A DNA stretch of 8,343 nt. Origin: Thermoplasmatota archaeon. Its GTDB lineage: Archaea; Thermoplasmatota; E2; DHVEG-1. The translations under genes were made by a program, and so were the position numbers. The notes beneath the pieces were generated by a model. It did no database searches and had not been told where the DNA came from. It worked only from the letters and a program-made list of their open reading frames with translations. Shown here piece by piece: positions 7,441 to 8,343 of the stretch. The stretch lies in assembly GCA_030612095.1 (NCBI GenBank), contig JAUWOO010000080.1, forward strand, positions 1 through 8,343. The letters run 5' to 3'. Every line of letters starts with the position of its first letter. Positions within the stretch are counted from its first letter, which is position 1.

Positions 7441-7447
7441 AGTTTTT
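7441..7447 (+). terminator. Possible T-tract terminator after pth2
   Basis: AGTTTTTGC, with further T-rich sequence around it, follows pth2 by about 27 bases. Archaeal RNA polymerase terminates at T runs without needing a hairpin. No strong stem is visible here, and the run is only five T. Confidence 0.3.
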
Positions 7448-7525
7448 GCTTTAAAAATCAAAGATTTATCAGTTCTCTGTGTTTTATGCACATACTCAAA
7501 ATCAAAACATATAACGTTCAAAAGA

Positions 7526-7550
7526 GTGGAAATAAAGTAAAAGAGAGGGA
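7526..7550 (-). terminator. Possible pyrimidine/T-rich terminator after the PGF-CTERM gene
   Basis: Read on the minus strand, the bases just after the TAG at 7557 are pyrimidine-rich, with CTCTCTTTTAC and then TTTATTTCC. This fits a hairpin-independent archaeal terminator. The T runs are short and interrupted, so support is weak. Confidence 0.3.
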
Positions 7551-7556
7551 TTAAGT

Positions 7557-8180
7557 CTACCTTTTCCGTCTCAAGATAACCAATGATATACCAAGTGCTG
7601 CTAACACAGCCATCGCTTCGAATCCTGGTGTCCCGGATGATCCGCCATTGCCCCCGTTGCCACCATTTCCATAGTAATCATCATATGAACCATATGGAGA
7701 ACGATCATTAGGGGCATAATCAAACCAAGCCTCTAATGCCTTTTCATCTTCTGTATCCCATTCTTGAGCCCATCCATAAAAGCCAGTCATAATGTGATCC
7801 TCAGTGATCCAATCAATAGTTGCTGTTAGAGTTCCTTCATGAATTGAGGTTTCAGAGGCAGGTGGTACCCATGTGGCTAAATCTTCAGGAGTGAAATCTG
7901 TTGGAAGAGCAATAACTATTGGGTCTACTCCAGATTCTGGATTATATAATACACGGTAATATGCATCTGACGAATTGAACTCCAGATGATACAAGGACAG
8001 GCCTGTGTTAAAACTACCAGCAACGCTCATCGAGATTGTTAGCCTACCCTCAATTAAATAGGATATGCCTATTATATCTATATTGGGTCTATCGTCAACA
8101 TCCCACGCCCAATTATGCCAATCATTTCCTTTCCAATGCAAAACGTCTCCAGATGCATCTGTCTCTGCTGAAACGGCCAT
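7557..8180 (-). CDS. PGF-CTERM surface protein, 5'-truncated (signal peptide lacks its start)
   Basis: From ATG 8180 there are 207 residues. The C-terminus is a clear PGF-CTERM sorting signal: Gly/Asn-rich linker (NGGNGGNGG near 172-180), TPGF at 184-187, a hydrophobic helix about 188-203, and terminal RRKR. Such proteins are secreted, then cut near PGF and lipid-anchored by archaeosortase A. The body (about 10-160) is acidic, Trp/Tyr-rich and looks beta-rich, with one Asn-Ser-Ser site at 69; its function is unrecognised. The N-terminus is abnormal. The frame continues upstream of ATG 8180 as IRIGALLLSS, so the whole reads as a signal-peptide core ending in AVSA, a good cleavage site. Yet no ATG, GTG or TTG occurs between the ATG and an in-frame TAA at 8226-8228. 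The normal start and promoter seem lost next to a mobile-element gene. Starting at 8180 leaves almost no signal peptide, so it may be a pseudogene. Confidence 0.8.
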   Translation of the reverse strand: MAVSAETDASGDVLHWKGNDWHNWAWDVDDRPNIDIIGISYLIEGRLTISMSVAGSFNTGLSLYHLEFNSSDAYYRVLYNPESGVDPIVIALPTDFTPEDLATWVPPASETSIHEGTLTATIDWITEDHIMTGFYGWAQEWDTEDEKALEAWFDYAPNDRSPYGSYDDYYGNGGNGGNGGSSGTPGFEAMAVLAALGISLVILRRKR

Positions 8181-8225
8181 TGATGATAGTAACAGTGCAC
8201 CTATACGGATGTGGGACAGAAAAAG
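8181..8225 (-). pseudogene. Remnant of signal-peptide coding sequence lacking a start codon
   Basis: In frame with the PGF-CTERM gene this reads LFLSHIRIGALLLSS, followed by MAVSAET. The part from about 8207 (RIGALLLSS) looks like genuine signal-peptide core. The part before it may already be mobile-element end sequence. All 15 codons lack an archaeal start codon, and TAA closes the frame at 8226-8228. Confidence 0.55.
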
Positions 8226-8343
8226 TTAACTCTCACTCATCAACAATAATTACATAGGCTCTTTTTCCAATGAATCTTTTTGGCACGTCTACTTTACCGG
8301 AGGTACCTATGGAATTTACTGTTCTTTCTAAAAATCCTTTGAT
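8208..8343 (-). mobile_element. Probable end of an insertion element, continuing beyond the window
   Basis: It contains the 3' end of a DUF2080-type transposon-associated gene, followed by about 25 bases (minus strand CTGTCCCACATCCG near the junction) that could be the element's terminal sequence. The inner boundary is inferred from where the PGF-CTERM signal peptide stops making sense, so it is uncertain by about 20 bases. No transposase gene and no second end are visible, so neither terminal inverted repeat nor target duplication can be tested here. Confidence 0.5.
8233..8343 (-). CDS. DUF2080-family transposon-associated protein, C-terminal part only
   Basis: The last 36 codons of a gene entering from outside the window, ending in TGA at 8233-8235. 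The visible peptide includes ERTVNSIGTSGKVDVPKRF followed by IGKRAYVIIVDE. This pattern (a short strand, 'GtSgkVdVPk..iGk.ayViiv') is typical of small archaeal proteins annotated as DUF2080, about 50-60 residues long, which usually sit beside transposase genes. It resembles AbrB/SpoVT-like DNA-binding strands, but a DNA-binding role is only inference. Few residues are missing if the length is normal. The neighbouring transposase is expected to the right of the window. The assignment rests on recognition of the motif, not a search. Confidence 0.7.
   Translation of the reverse strand: MKGFLERTVNSIGTSGKVDVPKRFIGKRAYVIIVDE

Noticed and set aside
7486..7554. 22-codon plus-strand frame as a small gene
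   Set aside because: No ribosome-binding site, no recognisable pattern and too short to distinguish from chance; kept only as part of the orphan-promoter observation.
7415..7556. tRNA, structured RNA or CRISPR repeat in the non-coding gap
   Set aside because: No cloverleaf, repeated unit or stable stem was visible; the best inverted match (CTTT...AAAG near 7449-7463) has only a four-base stem.

Overview
This is an AT-rich archaeal segment. It carries an archaeal AglB-type oligosaccharyltransferase, a geranylgeranyl reductase-family flavoprotein (ether-lipid synthesis), an archaeal-type PRPP synthetase, a Pth2 peptidyl-tRNA hydrolase, a PGF-CTERM surface protein and TATA/BRE-like promoters. 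The combination of PGF-CTERM, AglB and a one-TM glycoprotein suggests a euryarchaeon, possibly of the Thermoplasmatota. That lineage call is inference from gene content, not a search result.

Layout. Positions 1-2216 (minus) hold most of aglB, whose 3' end lies outside the window. Positions 2284-3147 (minus) hold prs, upstream of aglB in the same direction but with a separate promoter between them. A short divergent intergenic region with one TATA box separates prs from an unrecognised 722-residue, N-glycosylation-rich, single-pass membrane protein (3247-5415, plus). That gene converges within 15 bases on the geranylgeranyl reductase gene (5431-6621, minus). A second divergent region, again with one clear TATA box, leads to a small conserved beta-rich protein (6712-7053) and pth2 (7055-7414) in a tight two-gene operon. 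Positions 7415-7556 are non-coding, with a TATA-like promoter on the plus strand that has no evident gene. Positions 7557-8180 (minus) encode a PGF-CTERM protein whose 5' end is broken. Positions 8233-8343 (minus) are the 3' end of a DUF2080-type transposon-associated gene.

Functional theme. Several genes serve the cell envelope: AglB transfers glycans to Asn-X-Ser/Thr sites, the 722-residue protein carries 15 such sites, the reductase saturates isoprenoid chains of membrane lipids, and PGF-CTERM proteins are normally lipid-anchored by an archaeosortase. prs and pth2 are housekeeping genes. The most notable structure is at the right edge: a mobile-element gene abuts the PGF-CTERM gene, and the start codon and first part of the signal peptide are missing at the junction while the hydrophobic core and AxA-like cleavage site survive in frame.
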